From: Paragordius varius
Taxonomy: Eukaryota > Nematomorpha
Length of the DNA stretch: 64,000 nt
Reading direction: 5' to 3'
NCBI GenBank assembly: GCA_964247055.1
Contig: OZ176056.1
Coordinates: 4,774,001-4,838,000 of the forward strand
Shown here: positions 12,251 through 23,458 of the stretch, piece by piece
Position numbering within the stretch: position 1 is the stretch's first letter
Layout: every line of letters starts with the position of its first letter
The notes under the pieces: model-generated
Seen by the model: only the letters and a program-made list of their open reading frames with translations
Database searches by the model: none
Told to the model about the DNA's origin: nothing
Translations under genes and position numbers: made by a program

Positions 12251-13574
12251 ACAAATACCCATATTATTGGAATTATAAATTACGTATTGGAAAATATTTA
12301 GAATTGGTAAATGTTTTTTATTTATTTAATGAAAAGCCATATTTTTGAATTGTGCTATAAAGCAGAATATTATATAAAAATAACTACATTTTATTACATG
12401 GGTCATTGTAAAGAATATGTTCGAATCGGTGAAACAAGCAGCTCATTGTTAGTATTGATCTATCTTAGGATGTCGGATTTATTTTAATACAATTATAAAA
12501 GATTCGGTAGTCCATACATTTTTTCTAATATCTTTATATATAAAAAAATTGCATGCTTAACACAGTACAGCAGAATTTAAAGTAGGGTGGTTTAAGTTGT
12601 TCTTGTGAAAAATATACATCATGCTATATTATATATTTGTGCTTTCATCATTAGCAGATCTTTATAAAAAATAAAGTTTAATTTTCCATACAAGTACAAT
12701 TTAACAGCAAAATTTTATATTTTTATTAGTTAAAATTCACAAAAATCTTGGCGGAAAAAGCCATTTTTATATTTATTAACAACATAATATGGAGATCGTA
12801 AATATTAGCCTTCCATTAAATGAAAAAAAGGCCACCAAAAAATTTGTGAATTTGAATTATAAATTCCCTATCCTGGCTAATGGATAAGAAGGAGTTAAGA
12901 TAATTAGCTTGATCAAATTGCAATTGGTTGCCCTCTCCAGGCCTTAAGTTCTCTGTTTTCTCTTTCTTTATCACTCGTCTTAAAATCTTAAAATATCACA
13001 GAGTATGCTTGTGTTCATTATGAATGATAAGTCCTTAACAAGGACGATACGCGTCTCACACTATAATTGTTTATTTAAAATATAAAAATTAACACATCTA
13101 TAAATGTTTAAGGAATATATTTATTTGATACTTTTGCCTTGAAATATAATTTAAATGTGGCTCTTTAAGCCATTTGTGTTAGACACCCCTGATTTAAGAT
13201 ATATTCTTTAGCGTTTTGGCGCATTAAACAATATTATTTATAAAACAATTTTCATCTCTAACTTTTCACCGCCATTCTATAATTTTTAATCGCTAATGCA
13301 ACAGGCTAATAATTGCATATTATGGTTAAAAAATGTAAATAATTAACTTTAAAAACATCAGCGAAAACATGATATATATTTTTATATGAGCTGTTGTTTC
13401 AATCGCGATAGAGATGTTTTGCTTTTGGACTTTAGAAGTCACAAATCTGTAAAAAAATATATGCTTTTTTATCTAATACACGAGAACAATGTACAATTTA
13501 TAACTTTCAAAACAGTAGTTTAACTTAGTATCGATCTCTTAGATATACAACTACCCCAATACGAACTAGGGCAA

Positions 13575-13895
13575 AAAATTAAAACATGAAGTGTTCGGCA
13601 ATATAACTTTCAACAATTTTTCTAAAACAATTCAAATTCACCGCAAATATATATTATGTGTTCTAACATAACTTATCACTAATATGAATTATATTTTTAT
13701 CACATAGTTTATTATTATTTCAGCATTATATTAATTTTAAACAGAATTGCACATTTTAAAAATATTAAAAAATATGGTAAGTTTTAATCTTAAAGCACAT
13801 AATTCAATTTAGGGTGAATTGAATTGACGAGGTTGAATTTGAGTTTTTCAAGGGTGAATTTGAACTGTAAATAATATACTAACATGTGATACATC
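13575..13895. mobile_element. MITE of the 'GGTGAATTTGAA' family
   Basis: Left end has AACAATTCAAATTCACC followed by an ATATATATTATGTG block; right end has AGGGTGAATTGAATTG and AAGGGTGAATTTGAA, inverted relatives of the left. The same plan is seen at 50020-50262. Confidence 0.6.
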
Positions 13896-14154
13896 ATCAT
13901 AGGTAGGACTCCGGATTCGTAGTTTTCGTACCACGAAATTCATATTTATAATATTTATACTTGGTAATCTGACGCAATTTTATTACGTAGTGCAAATGCC
14001 CTTGTGTACAACTAATGATTTTACTGATCATTAAAAACTGGCCTTTGCCGTTTGCGCATTTTCATGCCTAAGCCAACACCGTGGGTAGGTGGCAATATTA
14101 ATTTGTTGGCATAACATATGATATAAAACATGTTAAAACATATATTGCACATAC

Positions 14155-14406
14155 CTGTTGGTTTAAGGACATGAGTTTCAATTGGGCCAAAGAAGTCTCC
14201 ATTGTAACCACTAATACATATTTTCCTGGTCGACGCATTTAAAATCATCCAAGGTCCGGATGTAAATAACCAAGTTTCGCAGTTTTCGTCTTCAGATATG
14301 TTAAATGAAATGGCATTGGAGTATACTATTTGAATTATTGGTTTTCGATCCGTAGAAGCAAAGTAACGTGGTTCTCTTAGCTGTATTATTTCGGATAATA
14401 TAGGTG
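14155..14406 (-). CDS. Ig/cadherin-like half-domain exon (He_PIG-type) of a secreted or membrane protein
   Basis: Minus strand, 252 nt, phase 1-1: acceptor ACATAG and donor ACAG|GTATGTGC. It encodes, in order, TPILSEIIQLREPRYF, then QIVYSNAISFNISEDE and GPWMILNASTRKICISGY, and ends ETHVLKPT. The F-x-I-x-E ... W-L-x-x-N ... I-x-G pattern is that of the putative-Ig (He_PIG) and cadherin-like extracellular fold. The exon at 17664-17906 encodes a paralogous segment. It follows the exon at 14664-14884 in matching phase. Protein name unknown; extracellular location inferred. Confidence 0.55.
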
Positions 14407-14663
14407 CTATGTTATAAGAATATATGTATATTATGTATAGCAGTGCCATAAGAAATTAAAATTAATTTTTACTCAATAATAATTGTATTAGTATGAACGC
14501 GACCCATTAAAAACAAAAACTTTTGATATTTTGTTAAGAGAAAAATCTGGGGCTATTCATCCGAATCATTTTTAAATTTTAATATAATTGATAGAATTAT
14601 AACTACAATTAATAATAAATAATTAACGATGCATATTTAATGTTATTTTCATTTAAAATTTAC

Positions 14664-14884
14664 TTTTAGGTATAGTATAATTGGCTTCTCCTCGCTCGTT
14701 GTATGCAGTAAAAATTAATTTATTTGATTGAAGCAGCTCATATGTAATGAAATACTTTGGTTTAATATTATTCTTAAACATTTTTCCATTAGGGGTTAGT
14801 GAATACGATACTCCGTAATATTCTGTTCAAGATAGGTTTACACCATTTTTTGCGTCGTAAAATGTATATTGGCTTTCGGCATGA
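14664..14884 (-). CDS. second half-domain exon (He_PIG-type) with an in-frame TGA
   Basis: Minus strand: acceptor TTTCCTTTAG, donor AAAA|GTAAAT leaving phase 1, which the next exon (14406) completes. Encodes SQYTFYDAKN, GVSYSLTPNGKMF and KLIFTAYNERGEANYTIP; the last is the typical closing strand of Ig-like repeats (TAYN-x-x-G). A TGA lies in frame at 14827-14829. It could be a nonsense mutation, or lie in a 21-nt GT-AG intron (14823-14843, a multiple of 3 that keeps the frame). The exon enters in phase 2, which does not match the known upstream exon, so another exon is probably missing. Confidence 0.5.
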
Positions 14885-15419
14885 CTAAAGGAAAAAAAAG
14901 TAAATGGATATACATTAATTTTAGTTAAATATATTCACCTTCCTTTTATACTGAATAACTAACATGAAAAAGATACTAATGTTAATGATAATAATTTGAA
15001 AATATTGCAATTTTTTAATTTAATCTTTGCATAAAGGAAAAATGAATTAATTTTAAGTAAGTCTAAGTTATTATCAGGATTTTTAGATTTGTCATATTTA
15101 ATTTGCGATCATTTCGTACAAATTTTATACTGTTTTAATATTAAAACAGGTATAATACTAAAATACATTATTTAGGCTCCTTTATCATATCTAATGTTAT
15201 ATTTTATGAAATTGGATTTTAAAGAGAACCATGCGGTAAAAAATTAGGGCAACCATAGTGAAAGTAGACTCCCTATAATAAACTATAAAATCAATATTTT
15301 AATATTGATGCTAATTACCTTGCAATCGTCTGAATTTTAAGTGGAAGTAAGTTAAAATTGCTTAAAGTTGAAAACATCTTCAAACTCACATTGTGATAAA
15401 TTTATGTAATTACCTAACT

Positions 15420-16320
15420 AAGAGAAGACATGAGCAAAAGTGAGCAGACGATCGATTTGATATAGACCCCATTTTCATTTGATATTAAACTATATAAGCA
15501 TTTCGATTCCGCAAAAAGGTAGCATTTTATTTTATCACTCGGTTATATCAAATTTTCTGACTTCGAAGAACATTTTCGGAAGGCTAAGCATGTTTTGTTT
15601 CATCAAAAAAAAGGTTTTAAAAAAACATTCATTTTAACACTTGCTATACCGAATAAAACACGTAAAAATGGTTTCAAAATCAAAAATTGTATTCAAGAAC
15701 CGTGGTCTTTCTGGTTGACCACATAAGTGCTAAGACGATCAGGTACAATAGTTATTGGATATAAGGACTCAATTCAAAATCAACAGCAATCAATAGCATT
15801 CCATGTTTAGATATTCAGCAGGCGTCTAGTAATGGGATTGACCAAACTTGGTAAAAAAGGTCTTACACAATTTAAATAAGCTTGAAAATTATTAAGTGAC
15901 TTCCGAAATCCTGCTTAAGCGTCATGAGATTTTTTTGCACTAAATGTGACTGATGATGAAAAATAGCTTCATTTGCAAAACGAAAAAAATCGTCTTGCCA
16001 AGAATCCATCCACACCATAACTAAATCGCTCTGGAAAAGCCATTTTCGTTTGGTGAGTTTAGCTAATATTTTTATAATGTTTGGAACTATGGAAACCATT
16101 AATAAGCAACTGATAAATTTAAACGATGCATTACTCAAAAAACCTCCCCAATGAGCCAGAAATTACAAAGTGATCCGCTACGTAACAATGTTCCGTCTCA
16201 CATAGCATTGATTCACGCCTTATTATCTTCGCATCCGCTCTCCTCAACTTATCTGATTATTACATCTTTACATCAATGAAGCTCAACCTAACTTTACTTC
16301 ATTAATTTGGGGGACATTGA
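15420..16320 (+). mobile_element. decayed mariner transposon, opposite orientation to the copy at 7.5 kb
   Basis: Plus-strand fragments follow mariner transposase order: FEEHFRKAKHVLFHQKKGF, then KDSIQNQQQSIAFHV, MGLTKLGKKGLTQF, then the catalytic VTDDEK and LHLQNEKNRLAKNPSTP with RSGKAIFVW, and NLNDAL near the end. Numerous stops, including one where Trp normally follows VTDDEK. Ends were not delimited, so the coordinates are approximate. Confidence 0.65.
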
Positions 16321-17663
16321 AAAATGATTCAACAAATGTATTCCTATTAAAGAAACTATTTTTTTAGTATAGTATTTATATTTGATCTTCAAGGGCGAAA
16401 TGTGAAGCCGTGTACACTATTAAACAATAAATGATTCTCTCATTTATCTATTTTAACCAGAAAACAGTAAAAACTTATGACTACACCTTTATATATATAT
16501 TATATAGATTTAGATAATATGCATAAGTGGAAATGTAGTATAATTAATTTCCAATATATATATTTATTCTGTAAAATCTTATGTAGAAAAAGAATTGACT
16601 TTATTTTTTATATATGGATTGTTATACATAAAACCCAAAGCGAAAATGGTGCCAAAATAATTTTATCACAGCAAAAATATTTATAATATAAAAATATTCG
16701 GGGACTGTTAATATATATATCTTGCTAATATTTTTAAGTCATATATTGGGTACGTTCTTAATATCTAGTAAGTGTATGGTAAAATAAATAGAATTTTATC
16801 CGCACAATTTTATTCATATTTGAAGCAAATCGTAATGTTTTAGCTAATATTTAGGCCCCCAAGACCCTGCTGAAATACGTCAGATTGAATAACATTTAGC
16901 TTATAATTTATGTTTCCACAACATATTAACGAATAAGTTTTTGTTGTTACTACCTTTGTTTTTTATTTTTTTGCTCTGGTGTAGGATGAAGATGCGATTT
17001 ATTTTAGTCAATTATAAATTACGAAAAACTTTTTCTAGCATTTTAACCGTATTATCGATCATTTTATACGTATCTTAAAGCTTTTAGCTATTGGCGATAT
17101 ATTTTTCATAGCATCAATTATTAAACCCCGTTTTGTTGCCAGTGGTTTTGACCATGGCTTCCCTAGTCATTTAATAAATTTATCTAGCATAATTCCTTTT
17201 GTAATAATATATAAAAGTTAATAAACCTTTTTTCATTTATCTTATATATATTAACATTCAGAATTTGAAATATAGTCATCCGGAATAAATATTAGCGAGA
17301 ATACAGGTCTGACAATTTTACAATTATAGGAGGGATTTAACAATTAATCTTAAACGTAAACTTATGAATTATGATCATATATGCTTAGTGGCCCCTTCCG
17401 TCATAACTCCCGGGAAAAACATGGCTCAATATCGACTTCATAAATGTTCATGGAAAAAAATAAATTAAACCAACCAAATTTTAATCTATACAATTTTAAA
17501 AATATAAATTTTTTATCGAATTTTTGCCTCGCGTGGCTCTAAAACACCCCTAAACTTGTTTGGGGGTAGATATCATTTACTTAGCACGATGGGTTTTAGA
17601 TGAAATTTGAAAAAGTGCATAATAATCCGTATGAACTCATAAGATTATACTAAAAATATTAAC
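16321..17663. other. AT-rich DNA, nothing recognised
   Basis: No exon or element could be supported here. Confidence 0.4.
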
Positions 17664-17906
17664 CTGAAATATTCATGCCTTCTCAACAATATTTCATTAG
17701 AGAATCGAGTGGTGTGATACAAATAAAATAATATGCCGTAAAATCTGGAGGTATCATATGTATGTAAGGTGTTAGTTGGTTAGCATTTAATAATAAATTA
17801 ATTTCCTCGTCTGCTTTAATAGAAACATTATAAATTTGATTCCGTTCCACAACTGGTGAAAAATCAGTTATAATCCGATTGGGATAGAGTTTGGATACTA
17901 CAGGAT
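17664..17906 (-). CDS. Ig/cadherin-like half-domain exon, paralogue of 14155-14406, with an in-frame TGA
   Basis: Minus strand, 243 nt, phase 1-1 (acceptor TTATAAAG, donor TCAG|GTTAAT). Encodes DPVVSKLYPNRIITDF, then NQIYNVSIKADEEINLLLNA and YYFICITPLDSLMKYC, aligning with the 14155-14406 exon (DP/TP start, I-Y-x-x-x-I strand, ICI strand). A TGA at 17683-17685 precedes the last few codons. An earlier donor (ATTT|GTATCA, left end 17721) would avoid the stop and keep phase 1, at the cost of the final strand. An ATG at 17964 in the same frame could also make this a first exon with a signal peptide (MKATVILRPFILIICFIYK). Confidence 0.45.
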
Positions 17907-18070
17907 CTTTATAAATAAAACATATTATTAATATAAATGGTCGTAATATAACAGTCGCTTTCATTTATTAAGAAATTCCGCTAAATAAGTAACAACTAAA
18001 CGTTGTCATTAAATTGATTAATTTCACGCATTTTTAATAATAATCATAAGCAATTTTTGTATGAGTACTG

Positions 18071-18103
<33 letters not shown>

Positions 18104-19349
18104 TGTTATTCATTTCAAGATTATATACTATATTATCGCATCTTTTGTTGCACCCTGTTTGCAAGCAAAAAGAGTCGATTATTATATGATAGCTTATAAC
18201 CAGCGATGCCGCAAAAATGTAATTTGTTTTTTATTATATTCGTAAAATCAAAATTGGGCAAAATTCGGGAAATTAAATCTATTCAAGGAAAAAATAATCT
18301 AAACTTGAGATATTTAATTATTTATAAATATAAGATATTTACATATTTAATAGCTTAACATCATATAATTAGGGTTTCATTAAAACTCAGATCAAAAATC
18401 CTGTTTAAACCTTTAACATATTTCTTACACAATTAAAATGTTATGAACTTAAAAATTTTTTAACTTTTAATTTATTAACATTTATAATTTATACTAAAAA
18501 CGAATATATTAAATAAAATTAATAAAATATTGTTTTAATTTTCATTTATTGCCACTATGAGCGAGTGTATAATAAAATAACTGTTTTATTTTGGAATTTA
18601 TATGAGCAGGAATCATAATCTATATAAATTAATGCAAAATAGGATTTACAATTAATGTAATTTCAACCAATATCCGTAAATCTCAGTAAAAATATTATAT
18701 GTTCAAAATCTGTATGCAGATTGTTGAATTCCACTTACCGCTCAGGTAGGATTCCAAAATAAAACAGTATTACTCAAAATAAATATAATTTATTAATCTT
18801 ATATGTATTTTATTGTGTTAAATTAAATGATAAGATTTTGATGCTAAGTTTAAATTTTCTCTTATGTCAACCAGGTCATCTATAAATTAATTTTTTTGGC
18901 CAAATGAATTCGCTGGGCTATCTAAGAAAAAATTTTTTACGCAGTGACACAGGGTGTAAAAAACTTAAATTTTTAATTTTTTCCAGAGCCCTAAATATGG
19001 ATAGCTACAGAACACGATTCAAAAGCACAACTGATATCGAAATCAATTACGAAAATTTGGTGTTAAATCGTAATTAGAGCCTTCTAAAGTTAATTGCTTA
19101 CGTTGTTCAACCAACATATTTATTTATTGCATGTTGTACTAGCGATTTAAATAATTAAAAAAATGGCGTCTAAAAAGTATTAAATAAGGATTTTTTACAT
19201 AAAATTTATTTTTTTAAGCGTCTATAAAAGGTAAAAGGAGGAGGGTGTATATTACCCCAAAATGTCAGGAGTATTAAAAGAAAGCAAGCTTCAATAATTC
19301 TAATTATGAGATGTGAGTCCCGAACGTCATATATATTTGACGCCTTCTA
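17907..19349. other. AT-rich DNA with a TA microsatellite
   Basis: Contains a (TA)n run at 18072-18099. A minus-strand GTAAGT donor-like site follows a short open stretch near 18732-18765, but no acceptor or family supports an exon. Confidence 0.35.
18072..18099. repeat. (TA)n microsatellite
   Basis: About 14 uninterrupted TA units. Confidence 0.95.
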
Positions 19350-19525
19350 AAATAAACTAAATTTTGCGATAAGAATTTTGCATATATGGGATATAACATT
19401 AAATAAAATTATATTAAAAGCCTAGTTTGGTTAAAAGTTATAATTTTATAAAATTTTGATGCGTATTTTAAGATGTTTTGGAGTATGGAGAAACGGTACA
19501 ACAAACCTTTGTATATATACCCCTT

Positions 19526-19583
<58 letters not shown>

Positions 19584-20470
19584 TTGATGTTGAACATTTA
19601 ATTAAACCTCAAAACCTATTCTAACATTTGGCATTCAGATATTTTCAAATTCCTTAAAGTGTTTTTTTCATTGCATCTAAAAATATGTTCAACATATTGC
19701 GAAACAATTATATATTAAAAATGTTGTTATCTCATCCGCATTCCGTTTTTTAAGATAACTAGACCATTTAACGGTTTAAATATTTTGAGACTTGGACCAC
19801 GTTTTTTAAATTAAAATATTAAGATATTGTTCTGCTTTAAAATATAGTTATGTAATACTATAATATTTTTGAAATAAAGCATTTAGCCTAAAGATGCTCA
19901 GCATCACACTGCTTCCTATGGGGGGTAACAAAAAGATACCCTGATATAATATTATTTCGATAAGGATTTATATTTTGGTGCCCCTTTTACTTACGAGCAA
20001 TATAGAACACTTTTTTACTATACTTAATATAGAATTGACAAAATCTGCACACATTTTTTCAGATAATTTTTTTTTGAAAGCTATAAGCTTCATTTAAAAT
20101 ATATAATATATAATAAACTACTAATAAAAAGCCAAACAATTATTTTAAAAGAATTAGTTATAGGATTGGGGCTCCAAAAGTCCCAAACTTTTTCGTTCTT
20201 TTATAATGGGCTGTTCTCTTACAATAAAGGCAAAAATGCCGAGGCGCAATAAATATGATAAATTAAGCTAAATTTTATTAACTAAAATTATTTTTTGCAT
20301 CCTTTTTTTTCAAAAATTCATTTTTAACATTGTTGGAACCTATTTCGTACAATTTTATAATAGAAACCGCATAAAAACACTTTACTTTAATTCTATATAA
20401 TTTGATGATGCTGAACACTACTTACGCAAAATTTCAATTCAAAGCTTTTCCTTTAAAATTTAGATGTAAT
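19350..20470. repeat. fold-back dispersed repeat, rearranged copies
   Basis: Contains a plus-oriented tail (GATGCGTATTTTAAGATG...GAGAAACGG near 19455-19500), an inverted unit (19600-19960) and a plus unit (20000-20460, with GGGCTCCAAAAGTCCCAAAC and AAGGCAAAAATGCCGAGG). The same blocks recur at 23.5, 26.4, 37, 43.6 and 63.7 kb. Confidence 0.6.
19529..19581. repeat. (TA)n microsatellite
   Basis: About 26 TA units, inside the fold-back repeat cluster. Confidence 0.95.
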
Positions 20471-21228
20471 TTTGTAAAAAAATATTTAAGATAAATTATA
20501 ACGTATATTTAAAGTTTGAGATATTAAAAATGTTTATCATTATTATATGAACAATATTTTTCAATATATATTCTAAGTGTTTTTATCCCGTTATCATACC
20601 AAAAAATAGTATGAATATGAGACAGAATATTAACATAATATAATAGTTAATTTTTAAAAATTTAAAACTGCAGTTTTTAAATAATATTTTAAGTTATAAT
20701 TTAGGATAAAATTAAATTTTTCAGCGCGCTCAGCATCTTTGTGTCATTAAAACACTTTGATTCAATTTGGATATCTAAACACCCAAGACCTAATTAAATT
20801 TAAAATGTAAAAAAAAACTACTGAAGGAAACAGTCCTAATTAAAATTTATGCTTCTATCCCAATAAAAATTATATAAATAAGCTAATATATCTAAATAAT
20901 ATTTAATTTGAAAAAAATTTTCATGTCCAACTACTTGGACGCAATTTTTGTTTTGCAAATTTTTTTCAAAATATCGTGTTCATTTATTTTCAAGGTATAG
21001 TAAAACTAATTTTTTATTTAAATCATATCTAAAATTGATATTAATAAAAAAAGTGGTTTTTTTGTATTAATCAATGATATGCCACGTTGACTAAATTTTT
21101 ACCTTTATTTACCTTTAAATAAGTAATATCAAGTATTTTTTTTTGAAATTTTTTTATATATTTCGGTTTATTAATGTTATATAAGTGCAAAGTTTTGTCA
21201 TGGTTTATATTCCTTCCATAATTCTTAA
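20471..21228. other. AT-rich DNA with a lone piggyBac-like end and one inverted-repeat arm
   Basis: 20745-20810 resembles a terminus of the TTAA-flanked MITE (ACACTTTGATTCAATTTGG). 21080-21227 is an inverted copy of 21312-21460 (arms about 150 nt). Nothing coding. Confidence 0.5.
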
Positions 21229-21665
21229 CACTTGGATACAACACATTCATTTTAGTCCTTCGATTCAAATTGGGGTAGTTAAATACCCATGGCCTGTTTA
21301 AAATTAAATTATTTGAAAAATATGGAAGGAATCGAAACCATTGCAAAATTTTGCACTTATATAACATTAATAAACCAAAATATATCAAAAGTTTTATTCA
21401 AAAATACTTGATTTTACTTATTTTAAAAGCGAGAGGTAAATATTTAGTCAACCTAACATCTGTGCAATGATAAAATTGAAAAATATTACAAAATAAACGG
21501 CTTTTTCTATTTTTATCAATGTTATATGTAATTTAAATAAGATATTAGCTTTAAATTTACCCTAAAATTATTAGAAGACGATATTTTGCAAAAAAAATTA
21601 AAATAAAAATGGCGTCGAAGTAGTTTGAGATGGAAGTTTTTTTCAAAAAAATTTTTGCAATACCT
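21229..21665. mobile_element. partial piggyBac-like MITE
   Basis: Starts CACTTGGATACAACACATTC immediately after TTAA (21225-21228) and matches 31266-31670 along its length, but the far terminus present at 31809 was not found. An inverted partial copy abuts it on the left. Confidence 0.6.
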
Positions 21666-22299
21666 TGAAAACATAATTCAATCTTTTGGTAAATTGGATA
21701 AATAGTTTCAAAAACATATATGCATATAAATCTAGCCTTTTCTCATTTATTAGATAATATTTTCCCACGGCCAATTCGATATAAGAAATTAATTTTTATA
21801 GTGTCGAATCCTCATACAAGTTTGTAAGAAACCGCCCATTTATTTGATAAATTCACGTTTAGTACTCATTAGCAAATACAGATTGAATGTAGTTGATATA
21901 AAACACGTCAATTTTAGCAAAATATGTTTTAGTAACTCAAATTCCTGTTTTATTAAACATATAAAATTTTTGTTAGTATATAAAAAAATATGCATTAAAC
22001 CTAATGTCTTTTTATTATAACATGATGCAATTGTAAAAATAGATTTACGGTTTATACGCGGAATTCAATTATGCTATTAGGGAAAAATGTGGTTATTTTT
22101 ATTTTATATTACATCTTAATGGGAAACGTTTTAGTTCAGGACCTGATACGGGTATATAGATAATATGAAAAATAATTAAACATGAATAAACTTCTGTTTG
22201 TAGTAGAGATGAAGAAATATAAACATAATATTTTACAATGATAAAATATTCATTCTTTAATTGTTTGATAAAACTTAATATTTAGGTTTCGAATTTCAT
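21666..22299. other. AT-rich DNA, nothing recognised
   Basis: No coding or repeat signal could be supported. Confidence 0.4.
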
Positions 22300-22790
22300 T
22301 ATATTAATTTATGCTTTTGAAACTGATTGCTTATTTTAATTTGATTTAAAGGATCAAATTTTTTAATCATAAATTATAGTTAGAATTAAATATTAGTCAT
22401 TTTAATATGCGGATAAAATTTTAAAAGGCGATAGCAGTTTAAAAAATCTTTCACAATTTAAATTTTTTGTGAAAAGGAAAAATATAATTGATGTATTTTT
22501 ATATTATTTTTGCAAATAAGTTATCTTAATTCCTATAATTTTCAAGTAAGATCCAACATGTTCTATATGTGTAAAATAATTATTTTCATTTATAAACATT
22601 TTTTTTCAAAAAATTGAAATACACGTGTTTTAATTTTAATACAATACCACCGGTTATTAAATAAAAAAATTGGTCTGGCATTGAAAACCAAATAAAAGAT
22701 TAAGAAGAGATATATTCAGTTTATATGTTAATTTAATTTATAATACCGTCGATTGATCTGAAAGAAACATCACCGCTAGAAGATACTAGA

Positions 22791-22852
<62 letters not shown>
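22300..22852 (+). mobile_element. 5'-truncated LINE copy (3' tail only) ending in (TA)n
   Basis: Matches the 3' untranslated region of the LINE at 26.7-29.2 kb (28490-29160): shared ATATGCGGATAAAATTTTAA, ACACGTGTTTTAATTT, and the final CACCGCTAGAAGATACTAGA. It runs directly into a (TA)n array (22793-22852), as the full copy does, and lacks the RT part. Confidence 0.75.
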
Positions 22853-22855
<3 letters not shown>

Positions 22856-23327
22856 ATAATTAAATAAATTTTCTGATAACTGTTTTTCTTTAAATTCTTT
22901 TATTAAGTGAAAGTCCGACGATAACTTATAATTTAAAAACTGTTTTATTTTTACAAGTTATATGACGATAGAAAATTAATAATAGCAAATGAATGCTCTA
23001 AATTTTTATTTTAAATTTTTATAGATTATTTGTCCGCGCAAGGGCTTACATTGGACCGTGCCGACCCCAGCCGCAGAGTATGTTTAAAGGAAACTAAAAT
23101 CATGATTTTATAAGAAAAACTTTCAATTTTTAATCCTAATTTAACCTTTCGTCATAGCGTAGGTTTAAAAAAATTTGATAATTTAAAATTTTATTATAGG
23201 TGATGCCGCTTTTATAGTTGAAAAATTTTATATATAATTTTTAGCTCTGAAAACCGCCTTGACGTAACGGGAATATAAAAATAGTTTATCCTTTAATAAT
23301 AATAAAAGAATTGAATAATAGCCATAC
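22853..23327. other. AT-rich DNA, nothing recognised
   Basis: A GC-richer patch at 23030-23085 (GTCCGCGCAAGGGCTTAC...GACCCCAGCCGCAGAG) stands out but matches nothing I know. Confidence 0.4.
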
Positions 23328-23369
23328 CTTTATTTACTGGCAAAATTCCAGATCCGCTCACAGGTTCTT
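23328..23369 (-). CDS. 42-nt phase 1-1 exon with Ser-Gly-Ser-Gly
   Basis: Minus strand: acceptor TTATACAG, 42 nt, donor AAAG|GTATGG. Encodes EEPVSGSGILPVNK with a phase-1 entry and exit, so it could join straight onto the exon ending at 17906 (which then starts with Asp). Acidic residues before SGSG look like a glycosaminoglycan attachment site; this is inference. Confidence 0.35.
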
Positions 23370-23458
23370 CTGTATAATTAAATAGGCCATTTAATTTTTT
23401 TTGGTACAAAATAATTACATCAGTTTTGCACAAAATAAATTTCTTAGGTTACAAAAAT

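Larger units (their letters stand above)
11507..14154. other. probable intron with repeat fragments
   Basis: Apart from a LINE-tail fragment (12030-12250), a MITE (13575-13895) and a lone hAT-like end at 13165-13191 (GTGTTAGACACCCCTG), I see no coding sequence. Confidence 0.4.

Noticed and set aside
14827-17685. TGA recoded as tryptophan genome-wide
   Set aside because: TFIP11, SLC45 and LYSMD use TGG for Trp throughout, and two of them end on TGA where the family ends; the TGAs in the minus-strand gene need another explanation.
18732-18765. Minus-strand exon candidate ending at GTAAGT
   Set aside because: There is a good donor, but no acceptor or open frame that fits the neighbouring phases.
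19409-19597. Open frames rich in YIYIYI (also near 18057, 49613 and 61523)
   Set aside because: They are translations of (TA)n microsatellites, not proteins.
23030-23085. GC-richer patch that looked tRNA-like
   Set aside because: It cannot be folded into a cloverleaf with acceptor stem and anticodon arms; more likely a repeat scrap.
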